This document shows positions 1 through 7,161 of a stretch of 27,423 nucleotides of DNA, in pieces (position 1 is the stretch's first letter; every line of letters starts with the position of its first letter). Source of the stretch: an uncultured Lachnospiraceae bacterium (GTDB taxonomy: Bacteria > Bacillota > Clostridia > Lachnospirales > Lachnospiraceae); assembly GCA_910578115.1 (NCBI GenBank), contig CAJTPO010000058.1, forward strand, positions 1-27,423, written 5' to 3'. The notes beneath the pieces are model-generated. The model had not been told where the DNA came from and searched no databases. It worked only from the letters and a program-made list of their open reading frames with translations. The translations under genes were made by a program, and so were the position numbers.

Positions 1-106
1 GAAACCGCAATGTCAATTTCATGCGGATAAGGGAACAGACAGCCACTAACAACAGCGGGCGTATGGAGATTACTCTGTATGCCCTCTTTTCATGTAAAGG
101 AGATTT

Positions 107-286
107 ATGTATATGCCAAAAAATAATGAGAACCAACAGGCACAGGAACGCCGACCGCACTTTGTAAAGACCATAGGCAGAACGACCTACTTTGTGACGT
201 GCCACTTTAGCGAAACAAGCAGAGAAACCTTGCAGGATAAGCTAAAACGCATGATTGTACGGGATATTCAGAGTGGAAATTATTAA
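107..286 (+). CDS. tnpW: Transposon-encoded protein TnpW (59 aa)
   Basis: Small protein of 59 residues that I recognise as the TnpW family, first named in the mobilizable clostridial transposon Tn4451; its function is unknown. The typical core is visible: RRPHFVKTIGRTTYFV (residues 15-30), then HFSETSRETLQDKLKRM (33-49). An AAAGGAGA ribosome site at 96-103 serves either ATG 107 or the in-frame ATG 113; the second has the more usual spacing. The stop lies inside the convergent end of the truncated kinase gene. No recombinase, relaxase or transposon end is visible to the left, so the element continues outside the window or is a remnant. Another frame is open from base 3 to about 166 but resembles nothing I know. 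Confidence 0.8.
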   Translation: MYMPKNNENQQAQERRPHFVKTIGRTTYFVTCHFSETSRETLQDKLKRMIVRDIQSGNY

Positions 287-1212
287 ATTTCATGTTCACA
301 CTTTTTTTGTCTTGACGGCACAGACGATAAAGTGTCCGTAATTTCCAAAGACTGTGCAAGATATGTTTCCCGGTCTTTATAACGTCCCACTTGATAGAGC
401 ATCCCCTGAAGCTGTCCCTTGATAATGGTAATGGGCGTTTTTAATTCATGGGAAGCTGCTGCAAAAAATTCTACCCGTTGTTTTTCAAGCTGCCTCTCCC
501 TTTCAATATCAGCCTGCAGCTTTTGGTTCGCTTCCTGCAATTCCGAAAGAGTTGCCTCCAATTTCCGGGAAAGTGTATGCAGGCTGTCAGACAACACGCC
601 TATTTCATCAGTGCGCCCGGCTAAACAGAATCCGCCAAAATCCATCTCTGCCATCTGCCTTGAAAGTCTGCTTACTTTCTTAATGGGAGCAGTCAGATAC
701 CATGAATAGAAGAACGCTGAAATGATTGAACCAAATAGTACGACAGTACAGAGCACCGGAAGTGTTCTTCGTATCGCTTCCTCTGTCTGTGTCAGTTTTG
801 CGGTATTCCTTGTCAACAATAAAGTATAAAGCGAATCGCTGTCGGCAAAGGAAACGGCGTAGGCTTTTGTTTTTTCAACATCTTCAAAATCCGTAATCTG
901 CCCGTCCACAAGCCGGTCAACATTATGTAAACTTACTTCCTGTCCGTCAGCTTGAAAAAAGTGCAGCTCAAATTCATTTTCATACTGTTCTTCTATCCAG
1001 TCAGAAAAAGCCTCAAGAAATATATAAGCGTATTCCTTTTCGGTTCTCGAAAATTCAGCCGGCAAAAAAACAAGCTCCAAATCGGCATCTTCTATGTCAT
1101 ATTGATAGTTTTTGGGGGCTGCCTGCAGAATGAAGCTATATGTTGTAAAACAGCACGCCGCTGTCAACAACAGGGTCAGCAGAAAAACTTTAACTGATAA
1201 CCGGCTTTTCAT
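283..1212 (-). CDS. VanS-like sensor histidine kinase, truncated (no ATPase domain)
   Basis: N-terminal part of a membrane sensor kinase. A transmembrane helix lies at about residues 5-28, an extracytoplasmic sensor follows, a second helix at about 150-172, then a HAMP segment (LTAPIKKVSRLSRQMAEMDF) and a HisKA dimerisation domain with the phospho-accepting His in FFAAASHELKTPI (about residue 255). The frame then runs into about 15 unrelated residues (SSVPSRQKKCEHEI) and stops, so the whole HATPase_c domain is missing. The junction, near 320-330, is next to the tnpW remnant. The kinase should be unable to autophosphorylate. ATG 1212 is chosen over an in-frame TTG at 1224; either way the gene overlaps the regulator upstream, as is usual for co-translated pairs. 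Confidence 0.85.
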   Translation of the reverse strand: MKSRLSVKVFLLTLLLTAACCFTTYSFILQAAPKNYQYDIEDADLELVFLPAEFSRTEKEYAYIFLEAFSDWIEEQYENEFELHFFQADGQEVSLHNVDRLVDGQITDFEDVEKTKAYAVSFADSDSLYTLLLTRNTAKLTQTEEAIRRTLPVLCTVVLFGSIISAFFYSWYLTAPIKKVSRLSRQMAEMDFGGFCLAGRTDEIGVLSDSLHTLSRKLEATLSELQEANQKLQADIERERQLEKQRVEFFAAASHELKTPITIIKGQLQGMLYQVGRYKDRETYLAQSLEITDTLSSVPSRQKKCEHEI

Positions 1213-1879
1213 CTTCTTTATCAATTCTATATCCCACCCCTCTTATTGTTTCTATATAGTCGGCAGCGCCAAGTTTTTTCCGCAGGTTCTTTATATGTGT
1301 ATCAACAATCCGTTCTTCTCCGAAAAACTCATACTTCCAAAGAGTCTGCAACAGATTTTGCCGTGTTAAGATCCTGCCCTTGTGCATCAGCAGTTCCCGC
1401 AGTATTTCAAACTCGCGGGGCGTTAAATCAATGCTTTCTTCCTTTGTATAAACCCTGTACCCCTCCAAATCCAGCGTTAAATCCCTGTATCTCATAGTCT
1501 GCGGCATATCGTTCTGCTTTGATGAATGGCGCAGCATGGCGGCGATTTTCCGCAGCAGTACGGGCATGGAAAAAGGCTTCGTGATATAATCGTCAGCCTG
1601 CAGGTCCAGGCCTTTGATCTGGTTCCCCTCGTCGTCTAATGCTGTAAGCATGATAATGGGCACATCGGATTTTTGCCGGATCACCTCGCAAACGCCAAAA
1701 CCGTCGATTTTGGGAAGCATAATGTCAAGCAGTACCAGATCAAAGCTCTGTTCGGAATACTTCGCAAGGGCTTCCACACCGTCAGACGCCAGTACAACGC
1801 TGTATCCGGCTTCCTGTATAAAGTCATGCAGCAGAGCCTGTATGGATAAATCGTCCTCAACAATTAAGATTTTACTCAT
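1190..1879 (-). CDS. OmpR/VanR-family response regulator
   Basis: Two-component DNA-binding response regulator of 229 residues, the normal length. The receiver domain (1-115) has the acidic pocket E8/D9/D10, phospho-acceptor D52 in LVLLDIMLP, T79 and K101 in DDYITKPF. The C-terminal winged helix (about 130-222) has the OmpR signatures LTPREFEILRELL, EERIVDTHIKNLRKKL and IRGVGYRI. An AGGAGGTG ribosome site sits 7 bases before the ATG. The partner kinase starts inside its 3' end but has lost its catalytic domain, so this regulator is orphaned unless another kinase or a small phosphodonor feeds it. Target genes cannot be told from the sequence; VanRS-like pairs often respond to cell-wall stress. 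Confidence 0.93.
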   Translation of the reverse strand: MSKILIVEDDLSIQALLHDFIQEAGYSVVLASDGVEALAKYSEQSFDLVLLDIMLPKIDGFGVCEVIRQKSDVPIIMLTALDDEGNQIKGLDLQADDYITKPFSMPVLLRKIAAMLRHSSKQNDMPQTMRYRDLTLDLEGYRVYTKEESIDLTPREFEILRELLMHKGRILTRQNLLQTLWKYEFFGEERIVDTHIKNLRKKLGAADYIETIRGVGYRIDKEDEKPVIS

Positions 1880-1912
1880 AGCGCACCTCCTGACCGTAAT
1901 TGTAACAGACTA

Positions 1913-1938
1913 ATTTGAATCTATTGTGTAGATTTGAA
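1913..1938 (-). promoter_or_regulatory. Direct repeat ATTTGAA upstream of the response regulator
   Basis: ATTTGAA occurs at 1913-1919 and again at 1932-1938, 19 bases apart (about two helical turns), within the 90 bases upstream of the regulator gene. OmpR-family regulators usually bind such direct repeats, so an autoregulatory site is plausible. A TACAAT-like -10 lies just downstream, but no clear -35 is seen. Confidence 0.3.
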
Positions 1939-1971
1939 ATTTTTTTGTACCTTTCTTTCCGAAATCCCCTC

Positions 1972-2000
1972 TTGACTTTCCGCTTTCTTTTCGATATGCT
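1972..2000 (+). promoter_or_regulatory. Sigma-A-type promoter of the sugar-acid operon
   Basis: TTGACT at 1972-1977, a 17-base spacer and TATGCT at 1995-2000 form a near-consensus housekeeping promoter. The predicted start, around 2007, falls inside the inverted repeat at 2002-2026. The leader to the dehydratase ATG is about 67 bases. Confidence 0.75.
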
Positions 2001-2001
2001 G

Positions 2002-2026
2002 AATCTGTAATACAAGTATACAGATT
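2002..2026. promoter_or_regulatory. Probable operator (perfect inverted repeat) over the transcription start
   Basis: AATCTGTA (2002-2009) and TACAGATT (2019-2026) are perfect inverted repeats separated by 9 bases, starting 2 bases after the -10 box. A protein bound here would block transcription. The GntR/FadR-family regulator at the end of the same operon is the natural candidate; that assignment is inference. Confidence 0.6.
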
Positions 2027-2073
2027 TTACCTTAAACATGGCAAAAAGCAAACCTATTTCCAAGGAGGTCCTC

Positions 2074-3792
2074 ATGAAACAGAAAAGTGCAAAGGAACGG
2101 CTGTGGTGGGCGCAGTTCAACGCCCTTGAGATGGGCAGCGGCTGGGATGATACCGACATCCATAAGCCCCAGATCATGATCGATGACGTATACGGCGACT
2201 CTCACCCGGGCAGTGTCCATCTCCATCAGCTTGCCAGACAGGCCGAGATCGGCATTTTTGAAAAGGGCGGGTTCCCTGCCCACTACCATACCACCGATGT
2301 CTGCGACGGCTGCGCGCAGGGACATGACGGCATGAATGTCGTGCTTGCATCCCGTGAGGCCATCGCGGATATGGTCGAGGTACACGCCAGCGCCGTGCCC
2401 TGGGACGGCATGATCCTGTCCAGCAGCTGCGACAAATCCATCCCGGCCCATCTGAAAGCGGCGGCCCGCATGAACATTCCCACTGTCTTTATTCCCGGCG
2501 GCAGTATGCGCCCCGGTCCCCGGCAGACTACCAGCCTTGTGGCCGGTGACATTTCCCTGCGGCAGAAACGTCAGGATGCCATTTCCGATCAGGAGATCCG
2601 CGACTACTATCTGACCGGCTGTCCTTCCGTAGGCGCCTGCACCTTCCTCGGTACAGCCAGCACCATGCAGTGTATGGCGGAGGCGCTCGGCATGGCCCTT
2701 CCGGGATCGGCGCTTGTGCCCGCCACCATGACCGACATCCTGCGCTACGCCCGCCAGGCAGGCCGCGTCATCATGGAACTGGTGGAAAAGGATATTAAAG
2801 TTTCCGATATCATGACGCCGGCCGCCTTCCGCAATGCACTGATCGTCCACAGCGCCATCGGCGGCAGCACCAACGCCACGCTGCACCTGCCCAGCATCGC
2901 CCGGGAGCTGGCCTATGAAATGCCCATCGAACTTTTTGACGAGATCAATCATCAGGTGCCACACCTCGGCAACCTGAACCCCAGCGGAAAGCATCTGACG
3001 GAAAGTTTCTGGTTTGCAGGCGGCGTTCCCTATGTGCAGCTGCTTCTGCAGGATATGCTGGATCTGGACGTTATGACCGTGACCGGCAGGACCCTGGGGG
3101 AAAATCTGGAAGATCTCCGGCGCGACAATTTCTTCGAACGAGGCCTGGGCTATCTCGCCAATTACCAGCTGACCCGGGATGAGGTCATCTTTCCGGTGGA
3201 AAAGGCGACCGAGAAAGGCAGCGTTGCCATCCTCAAAGGGAATATCGCCCCAGAAGGCAGCGTCATAAAATATTCCGCCGTTGCCCTCTCCCAGCGCAGC
3301 TTCACAGGGCCCGCCCGCGTATTCAACGAAGAAGAAGACGCTTACCGGGCCGTGGTCGATAAAAAGATTCAGCCAGGAGACGTGATCGTCATCCGCTACG
3401 AAGGCCCGCGGGGCTGCGGCATGCCCGAAATGCTCATGACCACCGAGGCCATTGTCTGCGACGAATCCTTGAACGGTCATGTAGCGCTGATTACCGACGG
3501 CCGTTTCTCCGGCGCCACCCGCGGAGCCGCCATCGGCCATATCAGCCCGGAAGCCGCTGCCGGCGGCCCCATCGCCTTTATCGAAGAAGGCGACCTCATC
3601 CATTATGATATTGAGGCCCGCCGTCTGGATCTGGTGGGCGTAGACGGCAGACAGGTCACACCGGAGGAAGCGGCTGACATTCTCGCCCGGAGAAGCAAAA
3701 AGGGCGTCCTCCCCAGACCGGCCAGAAAAGGATTCTACAAACGCTACACGGAACATGCCCTGAGCGCCATGCAGGGAGCCGGCCTCGATTAA
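2074..3792 (+). CDS. IlvD/Edd-family dehydratase (probable sugar-acid dehydratase)
   Basis: Fe-S dehydratase of 572 residues in the dihydroxy-acid/6-phosphogluconate dehydratase superfamily. The three cysteine motifs are present: DVCDGCAQGHDGM (C77), SSSCDKSIPA (C119, with D120 and K121) and GCPSVGACTFLGTASTM (C189). The C-terminal DGRFSGATRG motif carries the conserved serine. The context (a DapA-family aldolase and a GntR regulator, no other branched-chain genes) argues for a pentonate or hexonate dehydratase making a 2-keto-3-deoxy acid rather than IlvD of valine synthesis. Substrate cannot be fixed; xylonate or arabinonate are reasonable guesses. The frame is open to ATG 2038, but an AAGGAGG site at 2062-2068 lies 5 bases before ATG 2074 and decides the start. 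GC is higher than in the flanking genes. Confidence 0.85.
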   Translation: MKQKSAKERLWWAQFNALEMGSGWDDTDIHKPQIMIDDVYGDSHPGSVHLHQLARQAEIGIFEKGGFPAHYHTTDVCDGCAQGHDGMNVVLASREAIADMVEVHASAVPWDGMILSSSCDKSIPAHLKAAARMNIPTVFIPGGSMRPGPRQTTSLVAGDISLRQKRQDAISDQEIRDYYLTGCPSVGACTFLGTASTMQCMAEALGMALPGSALVPATMTDILRYARQAGRVIMELVEKDIKVSDIMTPAAFRNALIVHSAIGGSTNATLHLPSIARELAYEMPIELFDEINHQVPHLGNLNPSGKHLTESFWFAGGVPYVQLLLQDMLDLDVMTVTGRTLGENLEDLRRDNFFERGLGYLANYQLTRDEVIFPVEKATEKGSVAILKGNIAPEGSVIKYSAVALSQRSFTGPARVFNEEEDAYRAVVDKKIQPGDVIVIRYEGPRGCGMPEMLMTTEAIVCDESLNGHVALITDGRFSGATRGAAIGHISPEAAAGGPIAFIEEGDLIHYDIEARRLDLVGVDGRQVTPEEAADILARRSKKGVLPRPARKGFYKRYTEHALSAMQGAGLD

Positions 3793-3858
3793 GAGACCGC
3801 ACAATTTTATACCAATACACTCGGGTACATCCGACTAAAACAATGGAGGGAAATTATC

Positions 3859-4758
3859 ATGAATGCAAAATGGATCTGTCCGGCAATCACACCTTTTTGT
3901 GAGGACGGCACAATCGACTATGAAAGTGCAGGCCGCTTCTACGACCACCTGATCGCCAATGAGATAGACGGCGTCCTGATCGGCGGCAGCCTGGGAGAAT
4001 TCTTCGGTCAGACATTAGAGCAGCGGGAGGCGCTGGCGCGGTTCGCCGTCAGGCACATCGCAGGCCGCATGAAGGTGATCATCGGCACTGCCAACATGAT
4101 CGCGGAGGAGATCGCGCCCCTCTCCAACGCCTGTCTGGATGCGGGAGCAGACGCCGTGATGATCGTACCGCCTTTCTACTTCTCTTTCGGCGATGGGGAA
4201 ATGTACAGCTTCTACAGCCGTATGGCAGAGGAGATTCACGGACCTGTCTACATCTACAACTTCCCGGACCGGACCGGCTACACCATCAGCCCCTCCGTTG
4301 TGCGTCGGCTGGCCGAAGCATATGACAATATCATCGGTATCAAGGATACCATCGCCGGCATGGATCACACGCGGGAACTGATCAAGGCCATTAAACCGAT
4401 ACGGCCTGATTTCGAGATCTATTCCGGCTTCGACGATAACTTTGCCCACAATGTCCTTTCCGGCGGAAACGGTTCCATCTGCGGTATCTCCAACGTGGCA
4501 CCGAAACTCTGTTCCGACTGGGTGAAAGCCGTCAACGCCGAAGACGTAGCGCAGATCGCGCTGCTGCAGCAGAAGATAAACCGCTGTATGGATATCTACG
4601 CCATCGGAGCGCCTTTCGTGCCCTATGTCAAAGAGGCGGTCCGCCAGTGCGGCATCATCGAATGCGCGAAATGTACCTTCCCGATACCGGATCTGGACAG
4701 GGGCGAGCAGGAAAAGGTCCATGCTTTTCTTGTCAGAGAGGGCATCCTTCCCGCATAA
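3859..4758 (+). CDS. DapA-family aldolase/lyase (probable 2-keto-3-deoxy sugar acid aldolase)
   Basis: Class I aldolase of the dihydrodipicolinate synthase/N-acetylneuraminate lyase superfamily, 299 residues, a single TIM barrel. The Schiff-base lysine is K162 in GIKDT and the catalytic tyrosine Y133 in YIYNFP. The substrate-loop motif is GGSLGEF (42-48) instead of the GTTGE of true DapA, which fits a 2-keto-3-deoxy sugar acid aldolase cleaving the dehydratase product to pyruvate and an aldehyde. It follows the dehydratase by 66 bases on the same strand, with a GGAGGG ribosome site 8 bases before the ATG. True dihydrodipicolinate synthase is less likely because no lysine genes are nearby. Confidence 0.82.
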   Translation: MNAKWICPAITPFCEDGTIDYESAGRFYDHLIANEIDGVLIGGSLGEFFGQTLEQREALARFAVRHIAGRMKVIIGTANMIAEEIAPLSNACLDAGADAVMIVPPFYFSFGDGEMYSFYSRMAEEIHGPVYIYNFPDRTGYTISPSVVRRLAEAYDNIIGIKDTIAGMDHTRELIKAIKPIRPDFEIYSGFDDNFAHNVLSGGNGSICGISNVAPKLCSDWVKAVNAEDVAQIALLQQKINRCMDIYAIGAPFVPYVKEAVRQCGIIECAKCTFPIPDLDRGEQEKVHAFLVREGILPA

Positions 4759-4822
4759 AAATCACGGGCAGCCAGTATATGAAAAAGCGATAGTACGCTA
4801 CCACAGGAGGAGCATTGCATCT

Positions 4823-5518
4823 ATGGGATTACATCCGGTAACGCGAAGCAGCATGAGCGATCAGGTGATCGCGCAGATGAAAGAAAATATAGAGAAAGGC
4901 ATCTGGAAGCCGGAGGAACGTCTGCCGGGAGAATTACAGCTGTGTGAAATATTCGGCACCAGCCGCGTGACCGTGCGCAATGCGCTCCAGAAGCTGGCCG
5001 GCGAAGGCCTGATTGAGACGCGCGTCGGCGACGGAAGCTATGTACGCAAATATTCTCTCAGCGACGCCATGTCCCGCATGAACATCCCGGGCAGCCTGAC
5101 AGAGCAGGAATTCCGCGAACTGCTGGAGTTCCGCTGTGTCATGGAAGGCCCCCTGTGCGAGCTGGCAGTTTCCCGTATGACCGAAGAGGAACTGAACCTG
5201 CTGAGCCAGAACTATGACGCCATGGTTCTGGCCTCCCAGGATGAAGCGGCTTTTGCTGCCGCGGATGTGTCTTTTCATACCACCCTGGCTTCCTGCTGCG
5301 GCAATCAGACGCTCGAAGCCGCTTACCGGATGATATGCTCGAATCTCTCCCGGGTTATGAAGGACATCGTGCACCAGAGAGGAAAAGCCTCCGGGCTGAA
5401 ACATCATAGGGCGATCCTTGACGCCGCGAAGGCACATAACGCCAAAGGCGCCCGTGCCGCCATGGAACGGCATATGCGGGAAATGGCTGAGGAATTGCTG
5501 CGAACTGCTCCCGATTGA
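4823..5518 (+). CDS. GntR-family (FadR/FCD subfamily) transcriptional regulator
   Basis: Regulator of 231 residues. The N-terminal winged helix (about 8-75) includes LPGELQLCEIFGTSRVTVRN and the wing GLIETRVGDGSYV. The all-helical FCD ligand domain follows (about 95-225), with the acid/His metal-site positions in ADVSFHTTL, LKHHRAIL and ERHMREM. FCD regulators typically sense small organic or sugar acids, matching the two enzymes upstream. The frame is open from 4625, but the GGAGGAG site at 4806-4812 and the family's normal length place the start at ATG 4823, 64 bases after the aldolase. It probably represses its own operon through the inverted repeat at 2002-2026. Confidence 0.88.
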   Translation: MGLHPVTRSSMSDQVIAQMKENIEKGIWKPEERLPGELQLCEIFGTSRVTVRNALQKLAGEGLIETRVGDGSYVRKYSLSDAMSRMNIPGSLTEQEFRELLEFRCVMEGPLCELAVSRMTEEELNLLSQNYDAMVLASQDEAAFAAADVSFHTTLASCCGNQTLEAAYRMICSNLSRVMKDIVHQRGKASGLKHHRAILDAAKAHNAKGARAAMERHMREMAEELLRTAPD

Positions 5519-5544
5519 TTTTTCGAATTCATGTGCGCGCTCTT

Positions 5545-6459
5545 TCAGAAAAGCGCCACTCTCTCTTCCGTCTGCATAAAATAGCAGGTCTCCTGCAGCA
5601 TCCCGGCATTGTAGAGCCTGACTGCGATTTCCTGCATCCGCTGATCCAGCCTGTGATAGCACACCGTCCCGGCCCAGGGAAGCCCGCTTACATACTCCTG
5701 CTGGCGTTCGTTCAAAACCGTCAGCATCTTCTCAAATGCTGCCAGATCCCTGCTGCGCAGTTCTCCAAACCGGCAGGAAATATACGCTTCGCCACTGTTT
5801 TCTCTGCATTTATCCGCCAGATACACGGCCAGCTTCCTGCCCCGCTCCCCATCCGGCACGTCTGCTTTTCCACTGGTGGACAAAGTTCTCTTCTGCCGGC
5901 TGTGCGTTCTGTCGCCTCTGTCTTTTCTTCCGATAAACTGCTGCTTTTGCCCGCTGACAGCGACATTTCCATTGTCCCCGAATCTTCGTTCCTTCCAGCA
6001 GATCACATTGTCCTTCTCTCCACCGGCTTTCGTCCCGCCCTCCTTCGACGCCACCAGTCGGAAACTGGTTCTGCCGTATTTGTCACGCTCCATGGCATAC
6101 TCGGCTTTCCCCCGGTTTAACCTCTGCCCGCTTCCCGGCTCCTCCATAAGCAGAACGCCCGTGTCAAGCAGCCGCTGCCAGACCGTCTTCTGCACCCTGG
6201 CAAAGGGCGTGGGAAAAGACAGCTGTCCGCTGATCTGCTTCACCGTATAGCCCAGGTCCGCCAGATGACGAATCGCTCCGCCGCTGGCCGCCTCATAGGT
6301 AAAATCAGACAATGCACTTTTAAAATACTCCTGCTCTGCCATTACCGCCGCCACCATCCTTTCCAGAGTGCCTGCCGGCTCCCGACCTGTCGTCAGACAA
6401 ATCCGGTACTCCTCATGCCCTCCGTCAATATCCCTTGCAGACGTCCACCCACGCTTCAT
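5545..6459 (-). CDS. Uncharacterised protein, Lachnospiraceae type
   Basis: Protein of 304 residues with no function I can name. Residues about 17-105 form a compact conserved-looking block (EEYRICLTTGREPAGTLERM, then IRHLADLGYTVKQISGQL) with a helix-turn-helix-like look. A charged low-complexity linker covers about 140-210, and a helical tail of about 90 residues ends the protein. No signal peptide or membrane helix. It overlaps the 3' end of the YbaK gene by 35 bases, so the two are translated from one message. The first in-frame ATG (6459) has only a weak ribosome site. Homologous similarity seems to start near EEYRI (about residue 16), so the first 15 residues may not be translated. It converges on the GntR gene with a 26-base gap. 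Confidence 0.6.
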   Translation of the reverse strand: MKRGWTSARDIDGGHEEYRICLTTGREPAGTLERMVAAVMAEQEYFKSALSDFTYEAASGGAIRHLADLGYTVKQISGQLSFPTPFARVQKTVWQRLLDTGVLLMEEPGSGQRLNRGKAEYAMERDKYGRTSFRLVASKEGGTKAGGEKDNVICWKERRFGDNGNVAVSGQKQQFIGRKDRGDRTHSRQKRTLSTSGKADVPDGERGRKLAVYLADKCRENSGEAYISCRFGELRSRDLAAFEKMLTVLNERQQEYVSGLPWAGTVCYHRLDQRMQEIAVRLYNAGMLQETCYFMQTEERVALF

Positions 6460-6892
6460 ACCCGGAATATTTCTCCAGCTCCGGAATCGAAAGTTCGATC
6501 GCGCTGTTGGCGCTGCCGCAGGCCGGATACACCGTCTCGAACCGTTTCAGGGACACATCCAGATACACAGGCACCCCTTCCTTCACCGCAAAAGGACAGA
6601 CGCCGCCCACGGCATGTCCCGTCATCTGCTCCACTTCCTCGAAAGAAAGCATCTTCGCCTTCGTCCCGAACCGCTCTTTATATTTATGGTTGTCCACCTT
6701 CGCATCGCCCGCCGCGCAGATCAGCACAGCTCCCTCGCCCTGCATAAAGGACAGCGTCTTAGCGATCCGCTGCGGTTCACAGCCAAGGGCCGCTGCCGCC
6801 AGCTCCACCGTAGCGCTGGACACCTCAAATTCCAATACCCGCTCCTCCATACCAAACTGCTTGAAAAAGGCTTTTACTCTTTCGATCGACAT
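6425..6892 (-). CDS. ybaK: YbaK/EbsC-family aminoacyl-tRNA deacylase
   Basis: Single-domain trans-editing protein of 155 residues, the full family length. YbaK/ProX proteins hydrolyse mischarged tRNA (for example Cys-tRNAPro) in the cytoplasm. Family marks are the IAKTLSF segment with its conserved lysine (K45), the AAGDAKVDNHKYKERFG stretch, the GHAVGGVCPFAV loop and a late YPACGSANSAIEL segment. A GGAGGAG ribosome site precedes the ATG. The hypothetical gene downstream overlaps it. The exact amino acid and tRNA cleared cannot be told from the sequence. Confidence 0.88.
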   Translation of the reverse strand: MSIERVKAFFKQFGMEERVLEFEVSSATVELAAAALGCEPQRIAKTLSFMQGEGAVLICAAGDAKVDNHKYKERFGTKAKMLSFEEVEQMTGHAVGGVCPFAVKEGVPVYLDVSLKRFETVYPACGSANSAIELSIPELEKYSGYEAWVDVCKGY

Positions 6893-7082
6893 TTTCTGCT
6901 CCTCCGTTTATCTGTTTTTGCTTCTTCCTTTTAATGCATATGTTTATTGGCTTAATTCCGATTGTTCCATAAGGAATATGCTTTTGCATTCGAATTGTAC
7001 CGAATTCGCCTCTCTATCATACCAGAATATGGATGAAATTTGTATCCCTGTTTCGTCACCTTTTCACCCGGCCTTAATCAGC

Positions 7083-7136
7083 AAAAAGGTGTAACGTCTA
7101 AAAGCCACAGCCAAAGACCTTACACCTTTCTTTTTA
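7083..7136. terminator. Bidirectional intrinsic terminator downstream of ptsI
   Basis: AAAGGTGTAA (7085-7094) pairs with TTACACCTTT (7120-7129), and the inner GTCT/AGAC (7096-7099, 7115-7118) extends the stem to 14 pairs with one mismatch. On the plus strand CTTTTTATT follows; on the minus strand the stem runs into a short T run. It lies just past the ptsI stop and most likely ends the ptsHI message. Confidence 0.75.
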
Positions 7137-7161
7137 TTATTTCCCAATTACAATCGGGTTG

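Noticed and set aside
2032..3804. Long minus-strand open frame (590 codons) opposite the dehydratase gene
   Set aside because: It mirrors a GC-rich real gene with clear IlvD motifs; the frame has His/Gly/Ala-rich composition and no known domain.
3859..4758. True dihydrodipicolinate synthase (lysine pathway)
   Set aside because: The GTTGE loop is replaced by GGSLGEF and the gene is in an operon with a sugar-acid-type dehydratase and an FCD regulator.
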